A DNA stretch of 28,877 nucleotides, taken from assembly GCA_044841755.1 (NCBI GenBank), contig JAXOFM010000009.1, positions 1-28,877 on the forward strand, written 5' to 3'. Shown here one piece after another: positions 7,048 to 16,387 of this stretch. The translations under genes were made by a program, and so were the position numbers. The notes beneath the pieces were generated by a model. The model searched no databases. It was not told the DNA's origin and saw nothing but the letters and a program-made list of their open reading frames with translations. Within the stretch, counting starts at the first letter, position 1; each line of letters starts with the position of its first letter. Source of the DNA: CAZAPO01 sp044841755. Lineage in GTDB: Bacteria > Bacteroidota > Bacteroidia > Flavobacteriales > Flavobacteriaceae.

Positions 7048-8301
7048 ATGGACATACCAATAGAAAAAAAGAAGTTTCCAAAGTCAAAATTGCTAATGAT
7101 GGGAGGTGCAGCTGCAATATTGATCTTGATTTTATATGTAATGCTGTCAACTTCTGGCAATTCTAGACTTAACGTACAAAAAGAAAGGCTTAGCATAAGT
7201 ACTATTAGTAATGGAATATTTCAAGAGAATATTCCAGTAAATGGAGTTGTTTTGCCCATTACCACTATTTACCTTGATGCAGTTGAAGGGGGGCGCGTTG
7301 AGGAAAAGTATGTGGAAGATGGAGCAATTATGAAAAAAGGTGAGCCTATTTTAAGATTAACTAATACTGACTTGGAGTTAAGTTTAGTGAATCAAGAAAC
7401 ATCGGTTTATAATTTACTTACACAAATGCAGATCTCGCAAAATGCTGCAAGACAAAATACAATCAACAAATTAAATCAATATACCGATGTTGAGAACGGT
7501 CTTATTGAAGCTGAGCGCTTGTACAATCTTAATAAAAAATTGTACGAAAAAGACGCTATAGGGAAACAAGAATTCATCAGATCAGAAAACGAATATAATT
7601 ACCAAAAGCAACGGATGCAATTAGCCAACCAAATTTTACGACAAGATTCTGTGGCTGTGCGTCAAGAGCAGCAACAAGCTCGTAGTTCATACGATCGTAC
7701 TCAAAACGCACTCGAACTTATGCGTAGAAAAGTTGCAGATCTTATTGTAAAAGCTCCAGTTGATGGGCAATTAACATCTTTAGATGCGGAAATAGGACAG
7801 TCTAAAACTAAAGGTGAGCGTCTTGGACAAATAGATGTTCTTAGCGGCTTTAAGGTACGCGTAGATATAGACGAACACTATATAGCTCGAATTTATGCTG
7901 GACAGCGTGGTTACTTTAGTTTCAACAACAATCCATACACCTTGGTAATTAAAAAAGTATATACTCAAGTTACTAACGGAAGGTTTCAAGTAGATATGGA
8001 GTTTGAAGGAGAAGTTCCTGAAGGAATTAGACGAGGACAAACGCTACAGATTAGAGTAGCTTTAAGTGAGGAAAAAGAAGCATTATTGGTTCCTAAGGGA
8101 GGTTTCTTCCAAGTAACGGGAGGCAATTGGATCTTTAAGTTAAATGAAGCTGGTACTGAGGCCTATAGAGTTGATATCTCGCTTGGTAGTCAAAACACAC
8201 AATATTATGAAGTTATGAGCGGGCTACAGCCTGGAGACAAAGTAGTGACTTCCAGCTATAGTAATTATGGAGATGTACAAGAATTAGTAATAAAAGAATA
8301 A
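7048..8301 (+). CDS. HlyD/MacA-type periplasmic adaptor of the exporter
   Basis: The 417-residue protein has a short basic N-terminus and one membrane helix (about 14-33), with the rest periplasmic. It shows the membrane-fusion pattern: a first lipoyl half (about 66-104, with V-E-G-G-R-V-E-E-K-Y-V-E-D-G-A), a long alpha-hairpin coiled coil (about 107-225, rich in Gln and Arg), a second lipoyl half (about 230-260, with I-V-K-A-P-V-D-G-Q-L), then beta-barrel and membrane-proximal domains. In tripartite exporters such adaptors link the inner-membrane permease to the outer-membrane channel. It is the first gene of the operon, 20 nt before the first ATPase. The weak -24/-12-like element upstream suggests control by the divergent regulator. 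Substrate is unknown; peptides, lipids or antibiotics are all possible for this class. Confidence 0.93.
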   Translation: MDIPIEKKKFPKSKLLMMGGAAAILILILYVMLSTSGNSRLNVQKERLSISTISNGIFQENIPVNGVVLPITTIYLDAVEGGRVEEKYVEDGAIMKKGEPILRLTNTDLELSLVNQETSVYNLLTQMQISQNAARQNTINKLNQYTDVENGLIEAERLYNLNKKLYEKDAIGKQEFIRSENEYNYQKQRMQLANQILRQDSVAVRQEQQQARSSYDRTQNALELMRRKVADLIVKAPVDGQLTSLDAEIGQSKTKGERLGQIDVLSGFKVRVDIDEHYIARIYAGQRGYFSFNNNPYTLVIKKVYTQVTNGRFQVDMEFEGEVPEGIRRGQTLQIRVALSEEKEALLVPKGGFFQVTGGNWIFKLNEAGTEAYRVDISLGSQNTQYYEVMSGLQPGDKVVTSSYSNYGDVQELVIKE

Positions 8302-8321
8302 CACAGATAAATATTATACAA

Positions 8322-8999
8322 ATGATACAAATCAACGACCTAGAGAAGTTTTATAGTACAGATGAAGTACGTACTATAGCATTAAACAAGCTATCATTCT
8401 CTGTTAATGAGGGAGAGTTCGTAGCTATTATGGGACCTTCAGGATGTGGTAAATCTACACTACTGAATATACTTGGACTCTTAGATGATCCAGATGGAGG
8501 AAACTTTGTTTTTAATGGAATAGATGTTACCGATTTTAATGAACGCAAACGTGCTAATTTGAGAAAGCATAATATTGGATTCGTGTTCCAAAGCTTTAAC
8601 CTCATAGATGAATTAACAGTTTATGAAAATGTAGAATTGCCACTTATTTATATAGGAGTAAAACCCGATGAGCGTAAGAAGAGAGTAGAAGAGGTGTTAG
8701 AAAAAATGCAGATTATGCATAGAAGAAAGCATTTTCCACAACAGCTTTCAGGTGGTCAGCAACAGCGTGTGGCAGTCGCTAGAGCAGTTGTTAACAATCC
8801 AAAGTTAATATTAGCAGATGAGCCAACAGGTAATCTTGATAGTAGTAATGGTAATGAGGTTATGGATATGCTTACCGATTTAAACGAATCTGGAACTACC
8901 ATTGTAATGGTAACACATAGTGAGCATGATGCCAAATATAGCCATCGCATTATCCGAATGTTAGACGGACAGAAGGTCACAGAAAATGTATTAGTATAA
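8322..8999 (+). CDS. ABC transporter ATPase (MacB/LolD family), first copy
   Basis: The 225-residue protein is a stand-alone nucleotide-binding subunit with every motif intact: Walker A G-P-S-G-C-G-K-S-T (38-46), Q-loop Gln90, signature L-S-G-G-Q-Q-Q-R (142-149), Walker B L-I-L-A-D-E-P (162-168), D-loop N-L-D-S (171-174) and switch His199. The closest families are LolD, FtsE and the MacB ATPase domain, which pair with FtsX-type permeases rather than classical import permeases. It should bind the cytoplasmic face of the permeases encoded directly downstream and drive mechanotransmission across the membrane. It lies 20 nt after the adaptor gene and 28 nt before the first permease. Confidence 0.95.
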   Translation: MIQINDLEKFYSTDEVRTIALNKLSFSVNEGEFVAIMGPSGCGKSTLLNILGLLDDPDGGNFVFNGIDVTDFNERKRANLRKHNIGFVFQSFNLIDELTVYENVELPLIYIGVKPDERKKRVEEVLEKMQIMHRRKHFPQQLSGGQQQRVAVARAVVNNPKLILADEPTGNLDSSNGNEVMDMLTDLNESGTTIVMVTHSEHDAKYSHRIIRMLDGQKVTENVLV

Positions 9000-9027
9000 A
9001 AAGTTCATCAATCAAAAAACGTCAATT

Positions 9028-11427
9028 ATGATCAAGAATTATTTCAAAGTTGCCTGGAGAAATCTAAAGAAGAACAAGATTTATTCGTTCATTAATATTT
9101 TTGGATTAGCTATTGGTTTGGCAGTAACAATTATGATTGCTCTTTGGGTTGTTGATGAGTTAAGTTTCAACGATTATTTTGAAAAGCAGGATCGTATTGC
9201 ACAGATTTATCAAAGTCAGACCTTTAATGGTAATGTAGGAACAGGTCAAGCTATTCCGAGACCTCTTGAGATGTTGTTACGTAACGAATACCAAGATAAC
9301 TTCAACCATATAGCGATGTCTTCCTGGACCAATTCCAGTTACATAAAATATGGAGAGACTAATATTTCAAGATCTGGAAATTATATTCAACCAGAAGGAC
9401 TAAATATTTTTACTCCTAATATTATCAAAGGATCGGAGAATGGTCTAGATGAGCAAAATAGCATCATGTTATCTGCTTCAGCAGCCAAAGCAATTTTTGG
9501 TGATGAAGATCCACTTGGCAAAATGGTGGAAGTAAATAGCGTTGATAATATGATGGTTACCGCTATTTATGAAGATTTTCCAGTAAATACAACCTTGGAG
9601 AGTGTGCATTATTTAATGACTTGGGATTATTATATCAGCATTAGAAGTTGGGCTAGAGAATCAATAGATAATTGGGGGAATAATTCATTTCAGTTGTTTG
9701 TGGAAATTGCAGATAACAACTCTATGGAAGGCGTCACCCAGAAAATCTTGGATTCCAAGAAGAATGCGAATGAAGATACTGCTGAATTCAATCCGCAAAT
9801 ATTTTTACTTCCTATGAACGATTGGCATTTACGCTCCAATTTTGAAAATGGGGTGCAAGTAGGCGGACGTATTGAAAATGTCTGGTTGTTCTCTATCATA
9901 GGAGCGTTTGTATTATTGCTGGCCTGTATCAATTTTATGAATTTAAGTACTGCACGTTCAGAAAAACGTGCAATGGAAGTAGGTATTAGGAAGGCCATCG
10001 GTTCAAACAGAAAACAACTAATCAATCAATTTTTAAGCGAATCCCTATTGGTAGTTTTGTTTGCATACACGATTGCCATTACTCTAGTTTTAATATTTTT
10101 AAACGGGTTTAATACCTTGGCTAGCAAGGCGATTGAGTTTCCTTGGACAAACGTACAATTTTGGAGCTTTTCAGTTCTATTTATAATTTTTACAGCTTTA
10201 ATTGCGGGAAGTTATCCGGCCTTATATTTATCGTCCTTCAAACCAATTAAGGTGCTTAAAGGAACATTTAAAGCCGGACGTTATGCTGCAATTCCCCGAA
10301 AGATATTGGTTGTGACACAATTTACGGTCTCTGTTGCACTTATCATTGGTACCCTTGTTGTAATGAGTCAAATTCAATTTGGTAAAGATCGACCTTCTGG
10401 ATATGAAAAAGGCGGACTCATCCAAATCCCTATGTTTAGTACTGACTTTAGCGGGAAAAACGATTTTATGCGTAACCAGTTTATCGCTTCAGGTGGTGCA
10501 TTAGAAGTATGTACGTCAAGCAGTCCAACAACTGCAATTTGGTCAAATCGTGGTGGTTATACCTGGGAAGGTAAACCGGAAGATTTTCAGGAGGATTTTG
10601 GCTGGTATGAAGTATCATACGAATATGTAACAACCCTGGGTATGAAGGTTATTGAAGGTCGAGATTTTTCGCGAGATTTTGCCACAGATTCTAATGCAGT
10701 ACTCATTAATAAAACGGCTGCAGAATATATGGGATTGACCGATCCGGTTGGTAAGTTTATTCGAGATACGTCGGAAGAAAATCCAGAACCACCAATGCAG
10801 ATTATAGGTGTAGTAGAGGATGTAATTGTTCAGTCACCATATGAGCCAATTAAGCAACAGCTATATGTATTTGACAGGTTTGATTTTGCTAGTTACTACT
10901 ACCTACGTTTAAACCCAGATAATACGGTAGCCAATAATCTTGAACGTATAGAAAGTACGTTTAAACAACATTTTCCTCATCTTCCTTATAGATTCGAATT
11001 TGTAGATGAAGAATATGCATTGAAATTTGCCTCTCAGGAGCGGGTTGCAAGTTTGGCAAGGGTATTTACAATTTTGGCTATTCTCATTAGTTGTTTGGGA
11101 CTTTTTGGTCTGGCATCATTTGTTGCAGAACAGCGAACCAAAGAAATAGGAGTTAGAAAAGTATTAGGGGCAACAGTTACAAATTTATGGATGTTATTAT
11201 CAAAAGACTTTGTTCAATTAGTAATTATTTCTCTGGTCGTTGCTACGCCTCTTGCATACTATGTGATGTCTCGATGGATTGAGAAGTTCACATACAGAAC
11301 AGATATTTCGTTATGGATATTCTTGGCAGCAGGACTTGGAGCTCTCATTATAACGCTGGCAACAGTAAGCTTTCAATCTATTAAAGCAGCATTGTCTAAT
11401 CCAACTAAAAGTTTAAGAACTGAATAA
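9028..11427 (+). CDS. ABC exporter permease, FtsX/MacB type, first of three
   Basis: The 799-residue protein is a duplicated FtsX-type permease. Helix 1 (about 18-42) is followed by a large periplasmic MacB-type domain (about 43-280), then helices near 284-308, 334-360 and 375-400. The second half repeats the plan: a helix near 426-447, a periplasmic domain to about 670, and helices near 680-698, 728-746 and 762-782. Both halves carry the coupling motif E-V/I-G-I/V-R-K (317-322 and 705-710, the latter inside E-Q-R-T-K-E-I-G-V-R-K). Fused eight-helix permeases of this length are typical of Bacteroidota. It is the first of three paralogues in a row and starts 28 nt after the intact ATPase. An A-rich leader box ATCAATCAAAAAAC sits at 9007-9020. 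Confidence 0.95.
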   Translation: MIKNYFKVAWRNLKKNKIYSFINIFGLAIGLAVTIMIALWVVDELSFNDYFEKQDRIAQIYQSQTFNGNVGTGQAIPRPLEMLLRNEYQDNFNHIAMSSWTNSSYIKYGETNISRSGNYIQPEGLNIFTPNIIKGSENGLDEQNSIMLSASAAKAIFGDEDPLGKMVEVNSVDNMMVTAIYEDFPVNTTLESVHYLMTWDYYISIRSWARESIDNWGNNSFQLFVEIADNNSMEGVTQKILDSKKNANEDTAEFNPQIFLLPMNDWHLRSNFENGVQVGGRIENVWLFSIIGAFVLLLACINFMNLSTARSEKRAMEVGIRKAIGSNRKQLINQFLSESLLVVLFAYTIAITLVLIFLNGFNTLASKAIEFPWTNVQFWSFSVLFIIFTALIAGSYPALYLSSFKPIKVLKGTFKAGRYAAIPRKILVVTQFTVSVALIIGTLVVMSQIQFGKDRPSGYEKGGLIQIPMFSTDFSGKNDFMRNQFIASGGALEVCTSSSPTTAIWSNRGGYTWEGKPEDFQEDFGWYEVSYEYVTTLGMKVIEGRDFSRDFATDSNAVLINKTAAEYMGLTDPVGKFIRDTSEENPEPPMQIIGVVEDVIVQSPYEPIKQQLYVFDRFDFASYYYLRLNPDNTVANNLERIESTFKQHFPHLPYRFEFVDEEYALKFASQERVASLARVFTILAILISCLGLFGLASFVAEQRTKEIGVRKVLGATVTNLWMLLSKDFVQLVIISLVVATPLAYYVMSRWIEKFTYRTDISLWIFLAAGLGALIITLATVSFQSIKAALSNPTKSLRTE

Positions 11428-11455
11428 GTAAAATCAATCAAAAAACCATACAGTC

Positions 11456-13888
11456 ATGATCAAAAATTATATAAAAATAGCTTTGAGAAATCTTTTAAAG
11501 AATAAGGGTTTTACAGCAATAAACATTATAGGACTTTCATTAGGAATTGGTTGTTTCATTGTTATTGCAATGTTTGTTACAGATGAGCTTAGTTATGACA
11601 GATATCACGAAAATGCAAATAGAATTTATAGAATAAATTCTGATATTCGTTTTGGGGGTACCGATCTTTCAATGGCTGTAAGTTCGGATCCGATGGGCGA
11701 AACTTTGAAAAGCGATTATCCGGAGGTAGAACAATATGTTAGATTATATTCTTCTGGAGGTTCGAAGCTTATAAAGAAAGGAAGCGAATACATTAATGAA
11801 GGTCTGGTAACTCATGCAGACTCTACCGTTTTTGATGTTTTCACCTTACCTGCAATAGTCGGAAATACTAAAACCGCATTAAATGAGCCAAATACTGTAG
11901 TTATTTCTGAAACTGCTGCTATACGATACTTTGGAAGTGCCAATGAAGCAGTTGGTGAATTTTTAGAAACAGATGATAACGACAGAACATTATACGAGGT
12001 AAAAGCAGTAATTGAGGACATGCCAATGAATTCTCATTTCAGATACGATTTTTTCTTTTCAATGGATAATCTTCAATATACATTTGGCAATTATCTTAGT
12101 CATAATTTTCATACCTATATGCTTCTTAGAGAAGGTGTTGATTATAAGAAATTCAATGAAAACTTTTCAGAGGTAATTGATAAGTATATTCTACCTCAGG
12201 CAAAACAATTTATGCAGATTGAAAGTATGGAAGACTTCGAAAAAGCTGGAAATCATTTGTCTTATTCGTTGTTTCCAATGACAGATATACATCTAAAATC
12301 TGACAGAGGAGTAGAGTTGAGTGCTAATGGTAATATTCAATATGTTTATATTTTTTCTGCAGTAGCATTGTTTATTCTAATACTCGCATGTATAAATTTT
12401 ATGAACCTCACAACAGCTCGGTCATCTGGAAGGGCAAAGGAAGTTGGAATTAGAAAAGTATTGGGTACAGGTAAGAACTCATTGATATCGCAGTTTTTAA
12501 CAGAATCTACATTAATATCGATACTTGCATTAATCATTGGATTATTGTTTGTAAGATTAACATTAGGCTGGTTTAATGAAATGTCGGGTAAAGAAATGGT
12601 AATGTCGGCATTGCTTTCACCTCAATTTATAATATTCTTAGTAGTATTCCCATTTATTGTTGGACTGTTTGCAGGTGTCTATCCGGCGTTTTTTATGTCC
12701 TCTTTTCAGCCAATTACTGTGCTGAAAGGTAAATTGGGTACTGGTCATAAAAAGAACACGTTTAGAAATTTTTTAGTTGTTTTTCAGTTTACTACTTCCA
12801 TTATTCTAATAGTTGGGACTGTAGTTATTTACAAGCAGTTAAATCATATTCAAAACTCACAGCTAGGTTTTGATAAAGACCGTATACTTGTGGTTAGTAA
12901 TATTGGGATTCCTCAGGAAACAAGACAGTCATTAAAGGATGAAATTGTTCAATTAACTGATATTGAGTCTGCTTCATTTGGAGGGTACTTACCTGTTTCT
13001 AATTCTTCCAGAAGTGATACTACATTTTCTACCGAAACTGTAATGACAGAATCAAATGCGTTTAACATGCAGTATTGGACTGCAGATTATGACTATCTCG
13101 AAAACATGGGAATGGAGATGCTGGAAGGACGCTTTTTTTCTAGAGAGTTTGGTTCTGATTCAACAGCAATAGTTATTAATGAAACAGCGGCAAAGTTAGC
13201 AGGTATTGATAATCCGGTTGGTAAAAATCTTTACAACTCAGATGGGCAAGGAAATACAACTTCTTACAAAATCATAGGTATTGTTAAAAACTTTAACTAT
13301 CAATCCCTGAAAGAAAATGTGGGAGCTTTAAGTTTTAGATTGGCAAACAATAGTTGGATGACAGCCTATAAATTTAACACTACAGATGTCGCTGGATTAG
13401 TAGATGTTATTGAAGAGAAATATAATGCAGTAGCACCAGGGATGCCGTTTGATTATTCTTTTTTAGATGAATCATTCGATAATATGTATCGACAGGAAAG
13501 ACGTGTTGGTAGTGTGGCTATAACATTTGCAATTTTAGCTATAATAATTGCATGTCTTGGACTATTAGGTTTAGCTACGTACATAGCGGAGCAACGCACA
13601 AAGGAGATTGGTGTTCGAAAGGTCTTAGGGGCTTCAGTCGTTAATATTGTTAAAATGCTTTCTAAGGATTTTGTTAAGCTTGTTATAATAGCCTTTTTAA
13701 TTGCATCACCTATAGCATGGTGGTTTATGAATAAATGGTTAGAAGATTTTGCTTATAGGATAGATTTACATCTTTGGATTTTTGCTCTGGTAGGAGTTTT
13801 AGCATTAGTCGTTGCCTTGTTCACATTAAGTTTTCAGGCGATAAAAGCGGCAATTTCCAATCCAGTGAACAGTTTACGTACCGAATAA
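11456..13888 (+). CDS. ABC exporter permease, FtsX/MacB type, second of three
   Basis: The 810-residue protein has the same plan as the preceding permease: an N-terminal helix after M-I-K-N-Y-I-K, a periplasmic domain, three helices, then a second helix-domain-three-helix half. The C-terminal coupling segment E-Q-R-T-K-E-I-G-V-R-K-V-L-G-A (about 712-726) is identical in sequence to the first paralogue, whereas the periplasmic domains have diverged strongly. This suggests shared coupling to the ATPase but different periplasmic contacts. It follows the first permease by 28 nt, with the same ATCAATCAAAAAAC leader at 11433-11446, consistent with origin by gene duplication including the start region. 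There is no frameshift or missing segment. Confidence 0.95.
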   Translation: MIKNYIKIALRNLLKNKGFTAINIIGLSLGIGCFIVIAMFVTDELSYDRYHENANRIYRINSDIRFGGTDLSMAVSSDPMGETLKSDYPEVEQYVRLYSSGGSKLIKKGSEYINEGLVTHADSTVFDVFTLPAIVGNTKTALNEPNTVVISETAAIRYFGSANEAVGEFLETDDNDRTLYEVKAVIEDMPMNSHFRYDFFFSMDNLQYTFGNYLSHNFHTYMLLREGVDYKKFNENFSEVIDKYILPQAKQFMQIESMEDFEKAGNHLSYSLFPMTDIHLKSDRGVELSANGNIQYVYIFSAVALFILILACINFMNLTTARSSGRAKEVGIRKVLGTGKNSLISQFLTESTLISILALIIGLLFVRLTLGWFNEMSGKEMVMSALLSPQFIIFLVVFPFIVGLFAGVYPAFFMSSFQPITVLKGKLGTGHKKNTFRNFLVVFQFTTSIILIVGTVVIYKQLNHIQNSQLGFDKDRILVVSNIGIPQETRQSLKDEIVQLTDIESASFGGYLPVSNSSRSDTTFSTETVMTESNAFNMQYWTADYDYLENMGMEMLEGRFFSREFGSDSTAIVINETAAKLAGIDNPVGKNLYNSDGQGNTTSYKIIGIVKNFNYQSLKENVGALSFRLANNSWMTAYKFNTTDVAGLVDVIEEKYNAVAPGMPFDYSFLDESFDNMYRQERRVGSVAITFAILAIIIACLGLLGLATYIAEQRTKEIGVRKVLGASVVNIVKMLSKDFVKLVIIAFLIASPIAWWFMNKWLEDFAYRIDLHLWIFALVGVLALVVALFTLSFQAIKAAISNPVNSLRTE

Positions 13889-13921
13889 TAAAGATTTCCT
13901 AATCAAAGAGGATAATTAGTT

Positions 13922-16366
13922 ATGATAAGAAATTATTTGAAAATAGCTTGGAGAAATCTTTGGAAGAATAAATTATTCTCCACTATCAATGTAATCAGTT
14001 TAGCAATTGGTTTCAGTGCGTCGTTCGTTATTGGATTAATGGTGTACTATGATTTGACCTTTGATAAATTTCATCCAGATAGTGAATTGATTTATAGAGT
14101 TACTACAACATCTATTTCAAGTGAAGAAGAATGGAGTAACCCTGGCATGCCAATGCCATACATTATTGAAGCCAGAAATGGCATGAGTGGAATAGAAGTG
14201 GCGAGTGGTATTCATGTTGCTGATTTTTTAAAGGTTGAAAACAACTTAGACGATAAAGTTTTTAAAAGACCGGAGTATGCAGTATTTGTTGACCCAGAAT
14301 ATTTTAAAATATTTAATTATGAGTGGTTAGCTGGCTCTCCAGATGAGGTGTTATATGCTCCAAACGAATTGGTATTAACCAAGAACAGAGCGGAAAAGTA
14401 TTTCCCTACTTTGACACCGAATGAAATAATAGGAAAGACACTGACTTATAATGATTCTATTCAAACAACGGTTAAAGGAATAGTTTCAAATTTTAAAGAA
14501 AGAACAGATTTAATTTTTGAAGAGTTTCTATCAATTGAAACTTCTAAGAAAACAGGTCAAGGAAGTTATATATTAGATCCTCAATGGGACAATACCAACT
14601 CAGGAAGTCAATTATTTTTAAAAGTATCGAGCCAAGCAGTAAGTGCTTCAATTTTAGACCAGTTGAATGCATTAGAAAAAGAGCATCGTTCTGACTGGGA
14701 AAAAAAGTATAACAGAAGTAAGGTTTTTAACCTTCAACCGCTAAGTGATTTACACTTTAATGGTGAATTAGGGATTTTTGATTTTAGTTCTCGACCAGCA
14801 GATAAATCGGTTCTTACTGGACTAGGGTTTATTGCTTTGTTCTTACTTCTTTTGGGTGTTATTAATTTTATAAATCTTAATACAGCACAGGCGAATCAGC
14901 GTGCTAAAGAAATTGGAATACGTAAAACTTTAGGAAGTTCAAAAGAGCAATTAATTGCTCAATTTATGGGTGAAACATTCTTGCTTTCAGCCATTTCAGC
15001 ACTAATTTCGGTAATACTGGCATATTGGTTGCTTGAAGTTTTCTCAGATTTTATTCCTAGTGGATTGAGTTTTTCGTTATTTAATGATCCGCTAATTATT
15101 GGTTTTGCCATAGGTCTTGTGGTTTTGGTTACTATTTTATCTGGAACATATCCTGCCCTTGTTCTTACACAGTATAAGCCCATTTCTGTGTTAAAGAATC
15201 AAGTTATTAGTCAAACGGGTAAGCCTGCCTTAAGAAGATTTTTAACTGTTTTTCAATTTTCGATTGCCCAAGTATTCATCATTGCCACAATCTTGGTGGG
15301 AAAGCAAATTCATTTTATGATGAATAAGGACATGGGCTTCAAAACAAATGCCATTATGTATGTTAGAACACCCTGGTATAATAATACTAACGATAAACAG
15401 CTAAGGTTAGAACAAGCGCTTAAAAAATATCCAGAAATAGATAAACTGGCAAGAGGAGGTAGTACTCCAGCTTCGTTTAGCATGAGTACGACTTCTGTAA
15501 CTTACATTAATGAAGAAGGAATAGAAATTCAAACTCCATTGCAATTGATTAGGGGAACAAAAGACTACATAGATCTTTACGGTATTGAACTATTAGCAGG
15601 AAGAAATGTTTTGAATGATACTATTCAAGAAATTGTTATTAATGAAACATATCTTAATATTCTTGGGTTTAAAGATCCCAAAGATGCTTTAGGGAAACAA
15701 ATAAAGCGCGGAAGAGACAACGTGCTACCAATAGTTGGTGTGGTAAAAGATTTTAATCAGCGCTCGTTAAAAGAACCAATAGAACCTCTTGCTTTAGTGG
15801 GTAACTGGCAAGAAAGATCGTTTAGAACCATGCACTTTACTCTGGTAGACAGCGAAGAGATAAGTATGTCGAAAACTATTTCGAAAATAGAGGAAGATTA
15901 CAAATCTATTTATCCAGATGCCGAATTTCGAGTAAATTTTATGGATGAGTTAGTTGAGCGATTCTATAATCAGGAAAAGAGTCTTTCTAAGTTGCTTAAT
16001 TGGGCAATGGGTCTGTCCGTATTAATTAGTTGTTTAGGTTTATTAGGTCTGGTAATATATACAACAGAAAGAAAAACCAAAGAAATAGGTATACGAAAAG
16101 TTTTGGGAGCCACTTTAGCCCAGCTCAATGTTCTTTTATGTAAGGAATTCTTGTTATTAGTGGGAATTGCATTCGTTATAGCTGCACCATTAGCATACCT
16201 AGGTTTAAGTAATTGGCTCAGAGATTTTGCCTTTAGAACAGAATTAAGTTGGTGGATTTTTGCGCTTAGTGGTACGGGAATGGTGTTGATTGCAGTTTTA
16301 ATCATGAGTGTTAGAACTGTTTCAACTGCAATGAAAAACCCTGTTAATAGTTTAAGAAACGAATAA
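13922..16366 (+). CDS. ABC exporter permease, FtsX/MacB type, third of three
   Basis: The 814-residue protein is the most divergent of the three paralogues but keeps the duplicated FtsX layout. It begins M-I-R-N-Y-L-K-I-A-W-R-N-L, and its coupling motifs are E-I-G-I-R-K-T-L-G near 330 and E-R-K-T-K-E-I-G-I-R-K-V-L-G-A near 716-730. All three permeases end in a similar N-P-x-x-S-L-R-x-E tail. The leader before it (AATCAAAGAGGAT) only partly matches the A-rich leaders of the first two. It is followed after 21 nt by the second ATPase, so it may pair with that subunit while the first two use the upstream ATPase. That pairing is a guess from gene order. Confidence 0.94.
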   Translation: MIRNYLKIAWRNLWKNKLFSTINVISLAIGFSASFVIGLMVYYDLTFDKFHPDSELIYRVTTTSISSEEEWSNPGMPMPYIIEARNGMSGIEVASGIHVADFLKVENNLDDKVFKRPEYAVFVDPEYFKIFNYEWLAGSPDEVLYAPNELVLTKNRAEKYFPTLTPNEIIGKTLTYNDSIQTTVKGIVSNFKERTDLIFEEFLSIETSKKTGQGSYILDPQWDNTNSGSQLFLKVSSQAVSASILDQLNALEKEHRSDWEKKYNRSKVFNLQPLSDLHFNGELGIFDFSSRPADKSVLTGLGFIALFLLLLGVINFINLNTAQANQRAKEIGIRKTLGSSKEQLIAQFMGETFLLSAISALISVILAYWLLEVFSDFIPSGLSFSLFNDPLIIGFAIGLVVLVTILSGTYPALVLTQYKPISVLKNQVISQTGKPALRRFLTVFQFSIAQVFIIATILVGKQIHFMMNKDMGFKTNAIMYVRTPWYNNTNDKQLRLEQALKKYPEIDKLARGGSTPASFSMSTTSVTYINEEGIEIQTPLQLIRGTKDYIDLYGIELLAGRNVLNDTIQEIVINETYLNILGFKDPKDALGKQIKRGRDNVLPIVGVVKDFNQRSLKEPIEPLALVGNWQERSFRTMHFTLVDSEEISMSKTISKIEEDYKSIYPDAEFRVNFMDELVERFYNQEKSLSKLLNWAMGLSVLISCLGLLGLVIYTTERKTKEIGIRKVLGATLAQLNVLLCKEFLLLVGIAFVIAAPLAYLGLSNWLRDFAFRTELSWWIFALSGTGMVLIAVLIMSVRTVSTAMKNPVNSLRNE

Positions 16367-16387
16367 ATAAAGAGAGCTTAACATATT

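Noticed and set aside
9690..10025. Minus-strand open frame inside the first permease
   Set aside because: Shadow of conserved permease coding sequence; similar antisense frames appear in the paralogues at the matching conserved membrane segment.
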